Part shown: positions 17,182 to 26,367 of the stretch, piece by piece
Numbering within the stretch: position 1 is the first letter of the stretch
Layout: each line of letters starts with the position of its first letter
DNA from: Rhizobium grahamii CCGE 502
GTDB taxonomy: Bacteria; Pseudomonadota; Alphaproteobacteria; Rhizobiales; Rhizobiaceae
Assembly (NCBI RefSeq): GCF_000298315.2
Contig: NZ_AEYE02000023.1
Coordinates: 30,071 to 94,070 of the forward strand
DNA length: 64,000 nt
Direction: 5' to 3'
The notes under the pieces: model-generated
Told to the model about the DNA's origin: nothing
Seen by the model: only the letters and a program-made list of their open reading frames with translations
Database searches by the model: none
Translations under genes and position numbers: made by a program

Positions 17182-18642
17182 TTGGACCCCGTGATATCGA
17201 TCCGGCCGCTATTCGCCGTCGCCATTCCAGCTCTGGCGGCCCTTGTCATTCTTCTTCTGAATGAGCGCGAGAAACTCCGCGATCTCGTCTCGCCGGTCGC
17301 AGCAATCATAATGTTCGCGATTGTCGCCTCGATGGCACCAACAGTGCTTGCTGGTGGGACAATCGATCTGCGCCTGTTCGAAATCCTGCCGGGGATTGAC
17401 TTCGCGTTCCGCGTCGACGCGCTCGGCATGGTCTTTGCCACCGTCTCGTCGCTGTTGTGGATCGCGGCGGCGATCTATTCCATCGGCTACATGCGGCACC
17501 TGAAGGAGCATGCGCAGACCCGGTTCTTCGCCTGCTTCGCTGGCAGTCTCGCGGCCGCCGCCGGCGGCGCCTTTGCCGCCAACCTGTTCACGCTGGTGAT
17601 CTTCTACGAGGTGCTCAGCCTCGTTACTTATCCGCTCGTTTATCACCACGAGGACGAAGAAGCCTGGGCAGGCAGCCGCAAGTATCTTGTCTATCTCATG
17701 GGCGCCTCGAAGAGCGCACTTCTCGCCGCCTTGGCGCTGACTTACTACCTTGCGGGATCGCTCGACTTCGCTGTGGGCGGACTGTTGGCAGGCAGCAGCG
17801 CCTCCGCAGCGTTGCTGACGGTGGTCTATGTCGGCTTTCTATTTGGCTTCGCCAAGGCTGCGGTGATGCCGATGCATGCTTGGCTGCCAGCCGCCATGGT
17901 CGCCCCGACCCCGGTCAGCGCGCTTCTGCATGCCGTGGCCGTAGTGAAGATGGGCGTCTTCTGCGTGCTGCGGGTGGTGTTCCATGTCTTCGGCACAGGG
18001 CTGATGGGCAGCCTTCACCTTGGCACCGCCACCGCCTATCTGGTCTCGTTCACAATCCTGATGGCGTCTGTCTACGCCCTTACGCGGGACGACCTGAAAG
18101 CGAGGCTCGCCTATTCGACGGTCAGCCAGCTATCCTACATCGTTCTCGGCGCAGTTTTGTTGTCCCCGCTTGCAATGGTCGGTGGGATTCTCCATATCGC
18201 GGCGCACGCCTTTTCCAAGATCACTCTTTTTTTCTGCGCAGGTTCGATCTATTGCGCCTCCGGCAAGCGCAACATCAGCGACATGGCCGGGATCGGCCGC
18301 CGGTTGCCCTGGACGATGGGGGCGTTCTTTGTAGGCTCGCTTAGCATGATCGGGGTGCCGCCGACCGCGGGCTTCGTCAGCAAGTGGTATCTGACGCTGG
18401 GCTCGATGCAGGCGGGAGACGTTGCGTTCCTCGTCGTGCTCCTGGTGAGCTCGGTTCTCAACGCCGCCTATTTCCTGCCAGTGACCTACCTCGCCTTCTT
18501 CAGGACGGAGGCTGAAGAGATGCCAGCGGTTCGCGAAATCCCGTTGCTGGCGATCCCGCTGGTGGCAACGGCTGTCCTGTCGGTATCGATGGGTATCTTC
18601 CCCAACTATTTCCTCACCTTGGCGGAAGGAGTTGTCAGATGA
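17182..18642 (+). CDS. antiporter-like subunit, MrpD/NuoM type (extra complex I subunit)
   Basis: This is a proton-translocating subunit homologous to NuoL/M/N and to MrpD of Na+/H+ antiporters. At 486 residues with about 14 helices it has NuoM/MrpD length and lacks the long lateral helix expected of NuoL (over 600 residues). Key membrane residues are present: Glu in IFYEVLSLVTY (helix 5), Lys in GFAKAAVMPMHAWLP (helix 7), Lys in AVVKMGVF (helix 8) and Lys in GFVSKWYL (helix 12). The pattern HAWLP...PTPVSALLHA is typical. It starts at a TTG (17182) just after nuoK with aaagga upstream. Databases often call such a gene nuoL or monovalent cation/H+ antiporter subunit D. In this operon it is one of four antiporter-like subunits, one more than usual. 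Confidence 0.85.
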   Translation: MDPVISIRPLFAVAIPALAALVILLLNEREKLRDLVSPVAAIIMFAIVASMAPTVLAGGTIDLRLFEILPGIDFAFRVDALGMVFATVSSLLWIAAAIYSIGYMRHLKEHAQTRFFACFAGSLAAAAGGAFAANLFTLVIFYEVLSLVTYPLVYHHEDEEAWAGSRKYLVYLMGASKSALLAALALTYYLAGSLDFAVGGLLAGSSASAALLTVVYVGFLFGFAKAAVMPMHAWLPAAMVAPTPVSALLHAVAVVKMGVFCVLRVVFHVFGTGLMGSLHLGTATAYLVSFTILMASVYALTRDDLKARLAYSTVSQLSYIVLGAVLLSPLAMVGGILHIAAHAFSKITLFFCAGSIYCASGKRNISDMAGIGRRLPWTMGAFFVGSLSMIGVPPTAGFVSKWYLTLGSMQAGDVAFLVVLLVSSVLNAAYFLPVTYLAFFRTEAEEMPAVREIPLLAIPLVATAVLSVSMGIFPNYFLTLAEGVVR

Positions 18643-18893
18643 TCAAACGCGTGATCGATTTCTTTGGTGATGAAACCTATGCCAGTCAGCGGCGCCGGCT
18701 CTTCTATCTGGTGCTTGTGCTGGTCGTCATCGCCGACTTTCTGGTCCCGCGCGAGCATGCCGAATATCTGTGGGACCGCGTGCCGGGCTGGTCGGCTGTC
18801 TATGGCTTGGGATCCTGCGTCCTTTTGATCTTCGTTTCCAAGTTCCTCGGCCATCGGGGCGGGCTCATGCGGCGCGAGGACTACTATGACTGA
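18639..18893 (+). CDS. small membrane protein of the complex I operon, 84 aa
   Basis: This gene overlaps both its neighbours (four bases on the left, eight on the right), so it is embedded in the translational chain between the two extra-type antiporter subunits. The product has two membrane helices (about residues 20-38, LFYLVLVLVVIADFLV, and about 52-70, GLGSCVLLIFVSKFLGH) and charged ends. It does not match any of the 14 standard Nuo subunits. Its position suggests an accessory subunit needed for docking the additional antiporter module, but that is inference. No catalytic residues are apparent. Confidence 0.75.
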   Translation: MIKRVIDFFGDETYASQRRRLFYLVLVLVVIADFLVPREHAEYLWDRVPGWSAVYGLGSCVLLIFVSKFLGHRGGLMRREDYYD

Positions 18894-20643
18894 GTTCATC
18901 CACCCAGCCCTGCTGTTCATACTTGGCGCCCTCGCTATCCCTTTCCTGAGCGGACCGATCCGCAAGGTTTATCTGGTGCTGATCCCGCTGCTGGCGTTGC
19001 TTGCTGTGGTTGCGATGCAGCAGGGTAACTATGGAGCGACGCAGTTTCTCGGACAGGAAATCCTGATCGCCAAAGTCGACAAGCTCAGTATCGTCTTCGC
19101 CACCGTCTTTGCAATCATGGCCCTGATCGGAACAGTCTACGCGCTGCACTTGCCTCGCGCCGGCCAGCATGTCGCAGCATTCGTCTACGTTGGCGGCGCG
19201 CTTGGCGTGGTTTTCGCAGGCGACTACCTGACGCTCTACATGTTTTGGGAAACCATGGCGTTCGCTTCCGCCTATCTGGCCTTCGCCCAGGGTGGTCGCC
19301 AGGCGATCAATGCCGGGTTCCGCTATCTCATGGTCCATGTCACCGGCGGCGTCGTCCTGCTTGGCGGCATCGTTCTCCATGGGCTCTCGGCAGGGTCGCT
19401 GCTCTTCGGCCCGATCGGAGCAATGGACGCCGGCAACTACCTCATCCTTGCCGGTTTCCTTCTCAACGCCGCCGTACCGCCGCTCAACGCATGGCTGACT
19501 GACGCCTACCCCGAGGCGACCGTGACGGGGGCAGTGTTCCTGAGCGCGTTCACCACCAAAACCGCCGTCTATGTGCTGGCGCGGGCGTTTCCCGGGACGG
19601 AGCTGCTCATTTGGCTCGGCACCGCAATGGCACTCTACGGCGTCATCTATGCGGTTCTCGAAAACGACTGCCGGCGTCTCTTGGCTTATCACATCGTCAG
19701 CCAGGTCGGTTACATGGTGGCCGGCATCGGCATCGGGACCGAGATGGCCGTGAACGGAGCCACAAGCCACGCCTTCGCCCATATCCTCTACAAGTCACTC
19801 CTATTCATGGGAGCCGGGGCCGTGATCTATGTCACCGGGCGACGCAAGCTCACCGAACTCGGCGGGCTCTACAAGACCATGCCGGTGACCGTGGCACTCT
19901 ACATGATCGGCGCCTTCGCGATCTCGGCATTTCCGTTCTTCTCCGGCTTCGTCACCAAGTCGATGGTGATTGCTGCTGCCGGAGCGGATCATCGGGCGCT
20001 GGTCGTGCTCGCCCTGACAATGGCGTCGTCGGGAACGTTCCTGCACACCGGGCTTAAGCTTCCCTATTACATGTTTTTCGGGACGGACCGGAAGCTTGAG
20101 GCGCGGGAGCCGCCGATGAACATGATTGTGGCGATGGGCATGGCGGCCGTGCTTTGCATCGCGATCGGCATATTCCCTCAGCCGCTCTATGCGCTTCTGC
20201 CATATCCGGTGGACTTCGAACCCTATACGGGCGCCCATGTCACCGAAAGCCTGGGTCTGCTGATGTTCACCGCCCTGGGATTTGTCCTGCTTCTCAGGGC
20301 GCTTGACCCCGAGAACACCATCAGTCTCGATACTGACTGGATCTATCGCAAGGGCGCGCGGGTCTTCATGTGGATCGCCGAACGGCCGCTGGCGCGCTAC
20401 GAGCAGGCGGTGAGCAACGTGTCGGAGACAGCGGCACTGCCACTCCTGCATGCGGCGGCACGGGCAGGACTGCGGATCGATCTTGTCAGAGTGGACGCTG
20501 TCGTGAATGGCGTCGCCCGCTCGGTCCTGCGCGGTGGTGGGGCACTTCGGCGGCTCCAGACCGGCGTCGTGTCCCATTACGCACTGGCGATGATGGTCGG
20601 TATCATCGCTGCCACCGTCGTCTTCGCCACGGTCTGGCGGTAG
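18886..20643 (+). CDS. antiporter-like subunit with NuoL-like C-terminal extension
   Basis: This 585-residue membrane protein belongs to the NuoL/M/N-MrpD superfamily. Its core (about 1-470) has the helix 5 Glu in YMFWETMAF, the helix 8 Lys in FTTKTAVYVL and the helix 12 Lys in GFVTKSMVI. The helix 7 lysine is replaced by Asn (FLLNAAVPPLNAW, where others have K-A-A or K-S-A), a notable change in the proton path. After the core comes LDTDWIYRKG (481-490), an amphipathic stretch of about 70 residues and a last helix (HYALAMMVGIIAATVVF). This resembles the lateral helix plus final helix of NuoL, so this may be the distal subunit. Databases may list it as Na+/H+ antiporter subunit D. It overlaps the small membrane protein gene by eight bases. 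Confidence 0.82.
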   Translation: MTEFIHPALLFILGALAIPFLSGPIRKVYLVLIPLLALLAVVAMQQGNYGATQFLGQEILIAKVDKLSIVFATVFAIMALIGTVYALHLPRAGQHVAAFVYVGGALGVVFAGDYLTLYMFWETMAFASAYLAFAQGGRQAINAGFRYLMVHVTGGVVLLGGIVLHGLSAGSLLFGPIGAMDAGNYLILAGFLLNAAVPPLNAWLTDAYPEATVTGAVFLSAFTTKTAVYVLARAFPGTELLIWLGTAMALYGVIYAVLENDCRRLLAYHIVSQVGYMVAGIGIGTEMAVNGATSHAFAHILYKSLLFMGAGAVIYVTGRRKLTELGGLYKTMPVTVALYMIGAFAISAFPFFSGFVTKSMVIAAAGADHRALVVLALTMASSGTFLHTGLKLPYYMFFGTDRKLEAREPPMNMIVAMGMAAVLCIAIGIFPQPLYALLPYPVDFEPYTGAHVTESLGLLMFTALGFVLLLRALDPENTISLDTDWIYRKGARVFMWIAERPLARYEQAVSNVSETAALPLLHAAARAGLRIDLVRVDAVVNGVARSVLRGGGALRRLQTGVVSHYALAMMVGIIAATVVFATVWR

Positions 20644-20652
20644 GGGGTGGCC

Positions 20653-22125
20653 ATGGGGTTGCCGCTCCTCAGCCTCATCGTATTTACGCCAGCCGTTGGG
20701 GCTGCGGTCCTGGTTTTTCTGCGCAGCGACGATGCCATACGGCGGACAGCGCTCGCCATCACGGTTCTCGATCTTGCCCTTTGCATCGCAATGCTAGCGA
20801 GCTTTGACGCGACCCACGTGATGCAGTTTGTCGAGACACACCCGTGGGTGCCGGCGCTCGGGATCAGCTACTCGCTTGGCGTTGATGGAATAAGCGTGCT
20901 CTTCGTGTTCCTCACCGCGCTGTTGGGCTCGATCTGCGTGCTCGCATCGTGGGTCGCGATAGATCGCAAGGTGAAGGAGTTCATGGTCAGCCTGCTGGTC
21001 ATGCAGACGCTGATGCTGGGGGTGTTCTGCGCGCTCGACCTGTTCCTGTTCTATGTCTTCTGGGAGGCGATGCTGATCCCGATGTACCTGATCATCGGCG
21101 TCTGGGGCGGTGAAGGCCGGTTTTATGCAGCCTTCAAATTCTTTCTCTATACGCTGGCAGGCAGCGTTCTGTTCCTGGTCGGCGTCATCGTGCTCTATTT
21201 CAACGGCGGCAGGACCTTCGACATTCTCGCCCTGACCGCGCAGGATTTGCCGTTCCCGATCCAGTCGTGGCTGTTCTTCGCCTTCCTGGTTGCCTTCGCG
21301 GTCAAGGTGCCGATGGTCCCGGTCCATACCTGGCTGCCGGATGCGCACGTGCAGGCGCCGACGTCCGGCAGTATCATTCTCGCCGGCGTGCTCCTGAAAA
21401 TGGGGGCATACGGATTTCTGCGCTTCTCGCTACCGATGTTGGCAGAGGCGTCGGTCTATTATTCGCCATTGATGCTGGCGCTTTCGGCACTTGCCATCGT
21501 CTATGGCGGTCTGCTTGCACTCGCGCAGGACGACCTGAAAAAGCTGGTGGCCTATTCCAGTATCAGCCACATGGGTTTCGTCACGCTGGGAATTTTCTCG
21601 CTGAACCTCCGTGGCCTGGAAGGCGCCATCCTGCAAATGTTCAATCATGGCGTAACGACAGGTGCGCTGTTCCTGTTCGTCGGCCTGATCTACGAACGGA
21701 CACATTCGCGCAGCATCGCCGATTACGGCGGGTTGATGAAGGCAGCGCCCGTCTATTCCGCGTTTTTTGCGCTGTTTACCCTATCGTCGATGGCCCTGCC
21801 GGGAACGAATTCGTTCGTGGGTGAGCTGCTCGTGCTGTCCGGTGGATTTGAGGCGAGCCTCGCCGTCGGCGCGGTTGCAATTCTCGGCGCCTTGCTGAGC
21901 GCGGCCTACCTGCTTAGCATGTATGGGAAAGTTGCGCTCGGTCCGGCAATTGTCGGCGCCCGGTTCAAGATACGCGACGTCAACGCCCGCGAGATGGTCA
22001 CGATCCTGCCGCTGGCCCTTCTCGTGCTTTGGCTTGGGTTCTATCCAAAACCGTTCCTCGGCATCATCGACACCTCGGTAAAGCACCTGATGGCGCAGGT
22101 GCATGGTAATGGGAGTGGCCAATGA
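20653..22125 (+). CDS. nuoM: NADH-quinone oxidoreductase subunit M
   Basis: NuoM is one of the antiporter-like proton channels of complex I. The product has 490 residues and about 14 helices. Conserved charges are intact: Glu in YVFWEAMLIPMYL (helix 5), Lys in AFAVKVPMVPVHTWLPDAH (helix 7), Lys in GVLLKMGAYGF (helix 8) and Glu in NSFVGELLVL (helix 12), the last being the NuoM-specific Glu instead of Lys. Unlike the two preceding antiporter genes, this one is unambiguous NuoM. The start is the ATG at 20653; a GTG two codons earlier is also possible. The gene follows its neighbour within ten bases and overlaps nuoN. Confidence 0.94.
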   Translation: MGLPLLSLIVFTPAVGAAVLVFLRSDDAIRRTALAITVLDLALCIAMLASFDATHVMQFVETHPWVPALGISYSLGVDGISVLFVFLTALLGSICVLASWVAIDRKVKEFMVSLLVMQTLMLGVFCALDLFLFYVFWEAMLIPMYLIIGVWGGEGRFYAAFKFFLYTLAGSVLFLVGVIVLYFNGGRTFDILALTAQDLPFPIQSWLFFAFLVAFAVKVPMVPVHTWLPDAHVQAPTSGSIILAGVLLKMGAYGFLRFSLPMLAEASVYYSPLMLALSALAIVYGGLLALAQDDLKKLVAYSSISHMGFVTLGIFSLNLRGLEGAILQMFNHGVTTGALFLFVGLIYERTHSRSIADYGGLMKAAPVYSAFFALFTLSSMALPGTNSFVGELLVLSGGFEASLAVGAVAILGALLSAAYLLSMYGKVALGPAIVGARFKIRDVNAREMVTILPLALLVLWLGFYPKPFLGIIDTSVKHLMAQVHGNGSGQ

Positions 22126-23561
22126 CCGCCGCCGCGCTCTTCCAGTCGATCCTTGCAAGCTTGCCCGAAATCGTCGTGGTCGCCGGCGCCTGCATCCTGC
22201 TGATTCTCGGACAGCTTGTTCGGCAAGGCCAGGGCAATTTCCTTCTCGCAGCTTCCGTCGCGATTGTGCTTGTTGCCGCCGTGTCGACGTTCATGCTGGC
22301 GGGCGAGGTGCGTCCGGCCTACATGGGCATGTTCGTCTCCGACCGCTTCTCGGCATTCTTCAAGATCGTCTTTTATCTGGCGACCGTTCTGACATTCCTG
22401 CTTTCGCGAAAATACGCCGACATAGAAGGGATCGGAAACAGTGAATACTACGTCCTGCTGCTCTTTGCGCTTTCGGGAATGATGATCATGGCCTCGGCGA
22501 CGGATCTCCTGTCGATCTATGTGGGCCTCGAACTGACGGTGCTTTGCACCTATGTGTTGACCGGCTTTTTGCGGAAAGAGCGCCGCTCGAACGAAGCAGC
22601 GCTGAAATACGTGATCCTTGGCTCCGTCTCGACCGGGATTTTCCTCTATGGCGTTTCGCTCGTCTACGGCCTGACCGGCACAACGCAACTGGATGGGATC
22701 GCTGCCACGGTGACCGGCGATCCGCTTGATCCCGGATTGTTGCTGGCGGTGGTCTTCATTGTCGCGGGGCTGGTCTTCAAGATCGGCGCGGTGCCGTTCC
22801 ATATGTGGCTGCCGGACGCCTATGAAGGAGCACCTACGACCATCACCGCCTTCATGTCTGTCGGTCCCAAGGCGGCGGGGTTCTCGGTGATCCTCCGTGT
22901 ATTCCTCAATCCGCTGGTCGCAGCCTCGGATGTCTGGATTATCGTTGCGGTGGTTGCGGTTGCGACGATGGCGCTCGGCAGTTTCGTGGCGCTGGTGCAG
23001 GACAATTTCAAGCGGCTCCTTGCCTATTCCAGCATTGCTCATGCCGGCTTCGCCCTTTTCGGCGTGGTTGCCGGCGGTGCGGATGGGATCGCCAGCGTAA
23101 TGCTCTACCTGCTGATCTACTCCTTGATGAACCTCGGCATTTTCGGGACCATCATCATGATGCGGAGCGACGATTTTTCGGGCGAGATTATCGAAGACTA
23201 TGCCGGTCTCGCCAAGTCGCATCCCGTGCTTTCGCTTGCAATGCTGCTCTATCTGTTCTCACTGGCGGGCATTCCGCCGACAGCCGGGTTCTTCGCCAAG
23301 TTCTACGTGCTGGTGGCGCTCGTCGAGCGGGGATTCATCATGCTGGCGGTGATCGCGGTGCTGCTGAGCGTCGTCGGCGCCTACTTCTACATTCGTATCG
23401 TCATGCTGATTTACATGCGCGAGCCGAAGAGGGCGTTCGACCCGATACTGACGCCCTGGGTCGGCGCCACGCTTGCCTTAACCGCCGCCGGCACCATCGG
23501 GATCGGCCTGTTTCCGTCGTGGTTTCTAAGGCTTGCTCAACATTCGGTGCTGGGCGGCTGA
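22122..23561 (+). CDS. nuoN: NADH-quinone oxidoreductase subunit N
   Basis: NuoN is the antiporter-like subunit closest to the quinone site. The product has 479 residues and about 14 helices. It shows Glu in IYVGLELTVLCTY (helix 5), Lys in GLVFKIGAVPFHMWLPDAYEG (helix 7, conserved core KIGAVPFH), Lys in SVGPKAAGF (helix 8) and Lys in GFFAKFYV (helix 12). The phrase AYEGAPTTITAF is characteristic of NuoN. The gene overlaps nuoM by four bases (ATGA). A 154-base gap follows before nuoA, the largest in the plus-strand operon, and could carry a second promoter. Confidence 0.94.
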   Translation: MTAAALFQSILASLPEIVVVAGACILLILGQLVRQGQGNFLLAASVAIVLVAAVSTFMLAGEVRPAYMGMFVSDRFSAFFKIVFYLATVLTFLLSRKYADIEGIGNSEYYVLLLFALSGMMIMASATDLLSIYVGLELTVLCTYVLTGFLRKERRSNEAALKYVILGSVSTGIFLYGVSLVYGLTGTTQLDGIAATVTGDPLDPGLLLAVVFIVAGLVFKIGAVPFHMWLPDAYEGAPTTITAFMSVGPKAAGFSVILRVFLNPLVAASDVWIIVAVVAVATMALGSFVALVQDNFKRLLAYSSIAHAGFALFGVVAGGADGIASVMLYLLIYSLMNLGIFGTIIMMRSDDFSGEIIEDYAGLAKSHPVLSLAMLLYLFSLAGIPPTAGFFAKFYVLVALVERGFIMLAVIAVLLSVVGAYFYIRIVMLIYMREPKRAFDPILTPWVGATLALTAAGTIGIGLFPSWFLRLAQHSVLGG

Positions 23562-23715
23562 TCTATTGAATTTGCAATGATCCACCCGACGGAATACACT
23601 GACAATTGACGAAAGGATTGCCCAAAGTCGCTTCTCGGGGCGATTGCACAACTGGTCCAGAATTGATCGGTGGCGGCCTCGACAAAGCTCTCGGTTGTGA
23701 CCGGGGCAATGCGAT

Positions 23716-24087
23716 ATGACTATGGCTGCAATGGAATTCTTGCCGGTCCTTGTCATGGTCGCCGGAGTTGCTCTGGTGACGGGGGGAACGCTGTTTGTCT
23801 CCTCGCTGCTGCGTCCGTCCAATCCCTATCCCGCAAAGAACATGCCCTATGAATGCGGCATGGACCCGGCGGGCGAAGCCGCCGGGGGCCGCTTCAGGGT
23901 ACAGTTCTTCATGCTCGCGATCCTGTTGGTCGTCTTCGACGTCGAGACGATGTTCCTCTTTCCCTGGGCTGTCGTCCTGAAAGACATCGGGATCGTCGGC
24001 TATGTCGAAATGTTCGTCTTCATGGTGCTGCTTACCGTGGGTTTCGCCTACGCTTGGTTGAAGGGAGCGCTGGAATGGGAGGCGTAA
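23716..24087 (+). CDS. nuoA: NADH-quinone oxidoreductase subunit A
   Basis: NuoA is a three-helix subunit at the junction of membrane and peripheral arms. The 123-residue product carries the conserved loop PYECGMDP (about residues 43-50, with the redox-sensitive Cys) and [19 protein letters not shown], in which the FDVE acidic pair of helix 2 is intact. It begins the second half of the operon (A to G) after a 154-base gap and its end overlaps nuoB by 13 bases in another frame. Confidence 0.94.
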   Translation: MTMAAMEFLPVLVMVAGVALVTGGTLFVSSLLRPSNPYPAKNMPYECGMDPAGEAAGGRFRVQFFMLAILLVVFDVETMFLFPWAVVLKDIGIVGYVEMFVFMVLLTVGFAYAWLKGALEWEA

Positions 24088-24578
24088 GCAATGCTATCCG
24101 CGACAGCGTCCTGTTCACCACGGCTGACAGCGTTATCAGCTGGAGCCGAAGGTCGGCACTCTGGCCGGAGACTTTTGGAATTGCTTGCTGTGCCATCGAA
24201 ATGATCTCGGCGGGATGCGCGCGCTACGATCTCGATCGGTTCGGCGTCGTGTTCCGGCCTTCGCCGCGCCAGTCCGATGTGATGATCATCGCCGGCACAG
24301 TGACGCGGAAGTTCGCACCCGTCGTGCGCAGGCTCTATGACCAGATGCCGGAGCCTCGCTGGGTGATCGCAATGGGCACCTGCGCGATTTCCGGAGGGGT
24401 CTACAATACCTATGCCGTGGTGCAGGGATCGGAAACCTTCGTGCCTGTCGATGTGCATGTGCCAGGCTGTCCTCCACGGCCTGAGGCGCTGATGCACGGC
24501 TTTCTGCTGCTTCAAGAGAAGATCAAGAGATCCCGTGCGCTGGCCGGGACGCCTCTGGGTCGGGTTGCGGGCTTATGA
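24075..24578 (+). CDS. nuoB: NADH-quinone oxidoreductase subunit B
   Basis: NuoB carries the N2 [4Fe-4S] cluster that hands electrons to quinone. All four ligands are visible in the 167-residue product: the tandem Cys38-Cys39 in GIACCAIEM, Cys103 in MGTCAISGG and Cys132 in [11 protein letters not shown]. The start ATG at 24075 lies inside the end of nuoA; the much longer upstream frame is nuoA read in another phase. It overlaps nuoC by four bases. Confidence 0.95.
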   Translation: MGGVSNAIRDSVLFTTADSVISWSRRSALWPETFGIACCAIEMISAGCARYDLDRFGVVFRPSPRQSDVMIIAGTVTRKFAPVVRRLYDQMPEPRWVIAMGTCAISGGVYNTYAVVQGSETFVPVDVHVPGCPPRPEALMHGFLLLQEKIKRSRALAGTPLGRVAGL

Positions 24579-25138
24579 GTGTGGAGTCGACTTTCAATCG
24601 CGCTCCGATCATGGAGCACTTCAAAGCAGGAGTTGAGGACCTCGGCACCGTGCATGGCATTCACGCCTTTGCTGTTCCACCCGACAGGATTGTCGAGTTC
24701 TGCCGATTTCTGAAAGACCAACCGGCACTGCAGTTCAATTTCCTTTCGGATATCTGCGGGGTTGATCATTATCCGGAAACGCCTCGGTTCGAGGCGGTGT
24801 ATCATCTCTATTCGCTACCCAACAGGTGGCGGGTTCGCATCAAGTGCCAACTTGGTGATCCGCCGCGCGTCCCTTCCGTGACCGGGGTCTGGCGCACCGC
24901 CAACTGGCATGAGCGCGAGGCCTGGGACATGTATGGCATCACGTTCGAGGGACACCCCGATCTGCGTCGGATTTACATGTGGGAAGGCTTCAAGGGCTTT
25001 CCACAGCGCAAGGATTTCCCCTTGCGGGGCTACAAGGACACATTGAATCCTTTCGGGGCCGAAGGCCCGCCGCCAACACAGCCCGACATCGCCACCAGGG
25101 ACATCCCGCAAGGAGGCCGTTCTACGCCGGAACATTGA
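24575..25138 (+). CDS. nuoC: NADH-quinone oxidoreductase subunit C
   Basis: NuoC (30-kDa subunit) is a scaffold of the peripheral arm. The 187-residue product has the family signature region [21 protein letters not shown] (core ERE.WDMYGI) near residue 105 and ends with FPLRGYKDT. It is separate from NuoD, as in most alphaproteobacteria, and not fused as in E. coli. It starts within the nuoB stop. Confidence 0.94.
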   Translation: MSVESTFNRAPIMEHFKAGVEDLGTVHGIHAFAVPPDRIVEFCRFLKDQPALQFNFLSDICGVDHYPETPRFEAVYHLYSLPNRWRVRIKCQLGDPPRVPSVTGVWRTANWHEREAWDMYGITFEGHPDLRRIYMWEGFKGFPQRKDFPLRGYKDTLNPFGAEGPPPTQPDIATRDIPQGGRSTPEH

Positions 25139-25139
25139 G

Positions 25140-26351
25140 ATGACCGAAGTCACCGAGCTCAACAGGCCACAAGGCGAAGCGCTCACCAGGGACGTGCTCC
25201 TGAACCTCGGCCCGCAGCACCCCAGCACTCATGGGGTACTTCGACTTGTCCTTGAACTTGACGGCGAGTATGTGGAGCGCGTGGACCCGCATATCGGTTA
25301 CCTCCACCGAGGCACCGAAAAACTGGCCGAGAGTTTCACCTACACCCAGATTTTCCCGCTGACCGACCGGCTCGACTATCTCTGCCCGCCGTCGAACAAC
25401 CTGGCCTTCGCGTTGGCGGTGGAGAAGCTCCTCGGCATAGAAGCGCCGGTCAGGGCGCAGTATATTCGTGTCATGATGGCCGAACTGGCACGGCTCTCAG
25501 GTCATCTCCTGATCACCGGAGCGCTGCCGATGGATCTCGGCGCAATGACCGCGCTGCTTTACGTCATGCGCGAGCGCGAGATGATCATGGACCTGCTGGA
25601 GATGATTACCGGTGCAAGAATGCACACGTCGTTCTGCAGGGTTGGCGGAGTACGTGAGGACCTTCCTGACGGCTTCCTTCAGAAGATCAGGGAATTCTGC
25701 GACATCTTCCCGAACCGGGTCCGCGACTATGAGCAACTGCTCGAAGACAACAGGGTGTTCCTCAAACGCACGAAGGGCATCGGCGTGATCTCCGGCGAGG
25801 ACGCAATCGATCTTGGTCTCAGCGGCCCGAATCTGCGTGCCTCAGGCGTCGATTGGGATATCCGCCGCGACGAGCCCTACGAGATCTACGACCGACTGGA
25901 GTTCAACGTTGTCACCCGCAGTGAGGGCGATTGCTATGCGCGCTGGCGGTGCCGTGTTGACGAGATGCGCGAGAGCATTGCGATCATCAACCAATGCCTG
26001 GACCAGATGCCGGAAGGACCGTTCCAGATCGATATGCCGACGATCGCCTTCCCAGTGGACAAGGATCGGGTGCATTGCTCGATGGAGGCGCTCATCCAGC
26101 ATTTCGACCTGTCAGCTTATGGCTTCATGGTGCCGAAGGGCGAAGTCTATTCGGCAATCGAGGCGCCAAAGGGCGAGCTGGGTTTCTACATCATCAGCGA
26201 CGGATCGCCGAAACCATTCCGGATGAAGGTGCGAGCACCGTCTTTCGTCAACCTTCAGGGCCTCTTCGGGGTCACCAATGCACGCTATCTGGCGGATATG
26301 ATTGCAGTGCTGGGCAGCCTCGATCCGGTGATGGCGGAGGTGGACAAGTAA
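25140..26351 (+). CDS. nuoD: NADH-quinone oxidoreductase subunit D
   Basis: NuoD (49-kDa subunit) forms the quinone-binding pocket with NuoB. The 403-residue product opens with LNLGPQHPSTHGVLR (about residues 22-36), in which the quinone-contacting His lies, and continues with IGYLHRGTEKL. The C-terminus SLDPVMAEVDK is a close variant of the normal -DR ending. It begins two bases after the stop of nuoC, without room for an independent promoter. Confidence 0.95.
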   Translation: MTEVTELNRPQGEALTRDVLLNLGPQHPSTHGVLRLVLELDGEYVERVDPHIGYLHRGTEKLAESFTYTQIFPLTDRLDYLCPPSNNLAFALAVEKLLGIEAPVRAQYIRVMMAELARLSGHLLITGALPMDLGAMTALLYVMREREMIMDLLEMITGARMHTSFCRVGGVREDLPDGFLQKIREFCDIFPNRVRDYEQLLEDNRVFLKRTKGIGVISGEDAIDLGLSGPNLRASGVDWDIRRDEPYEIYDRLEFNVVTRSEGDCYARWRCRVDEMRESIAIINQCLDQMPEGPFQIDMPTIAFPVDKDRVHCSMEALIQHFDLSAYGFMVPKGEVYSAIEAPKGELGFYIISDGSPKPFRMKVRAPSFVNLQGLFGVTNARYLADMIAVLGSLDPVMAEVDK

Positions 26352-26367
26352 CAGGGAATCCGATGCG

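Noticed and set aside
22041-23222. Minus-strand frame of 393 codons opposite nuoN
   Set aside because: Antisense shadow of a certain membrane-protein gene; composition is charged and without known fold.
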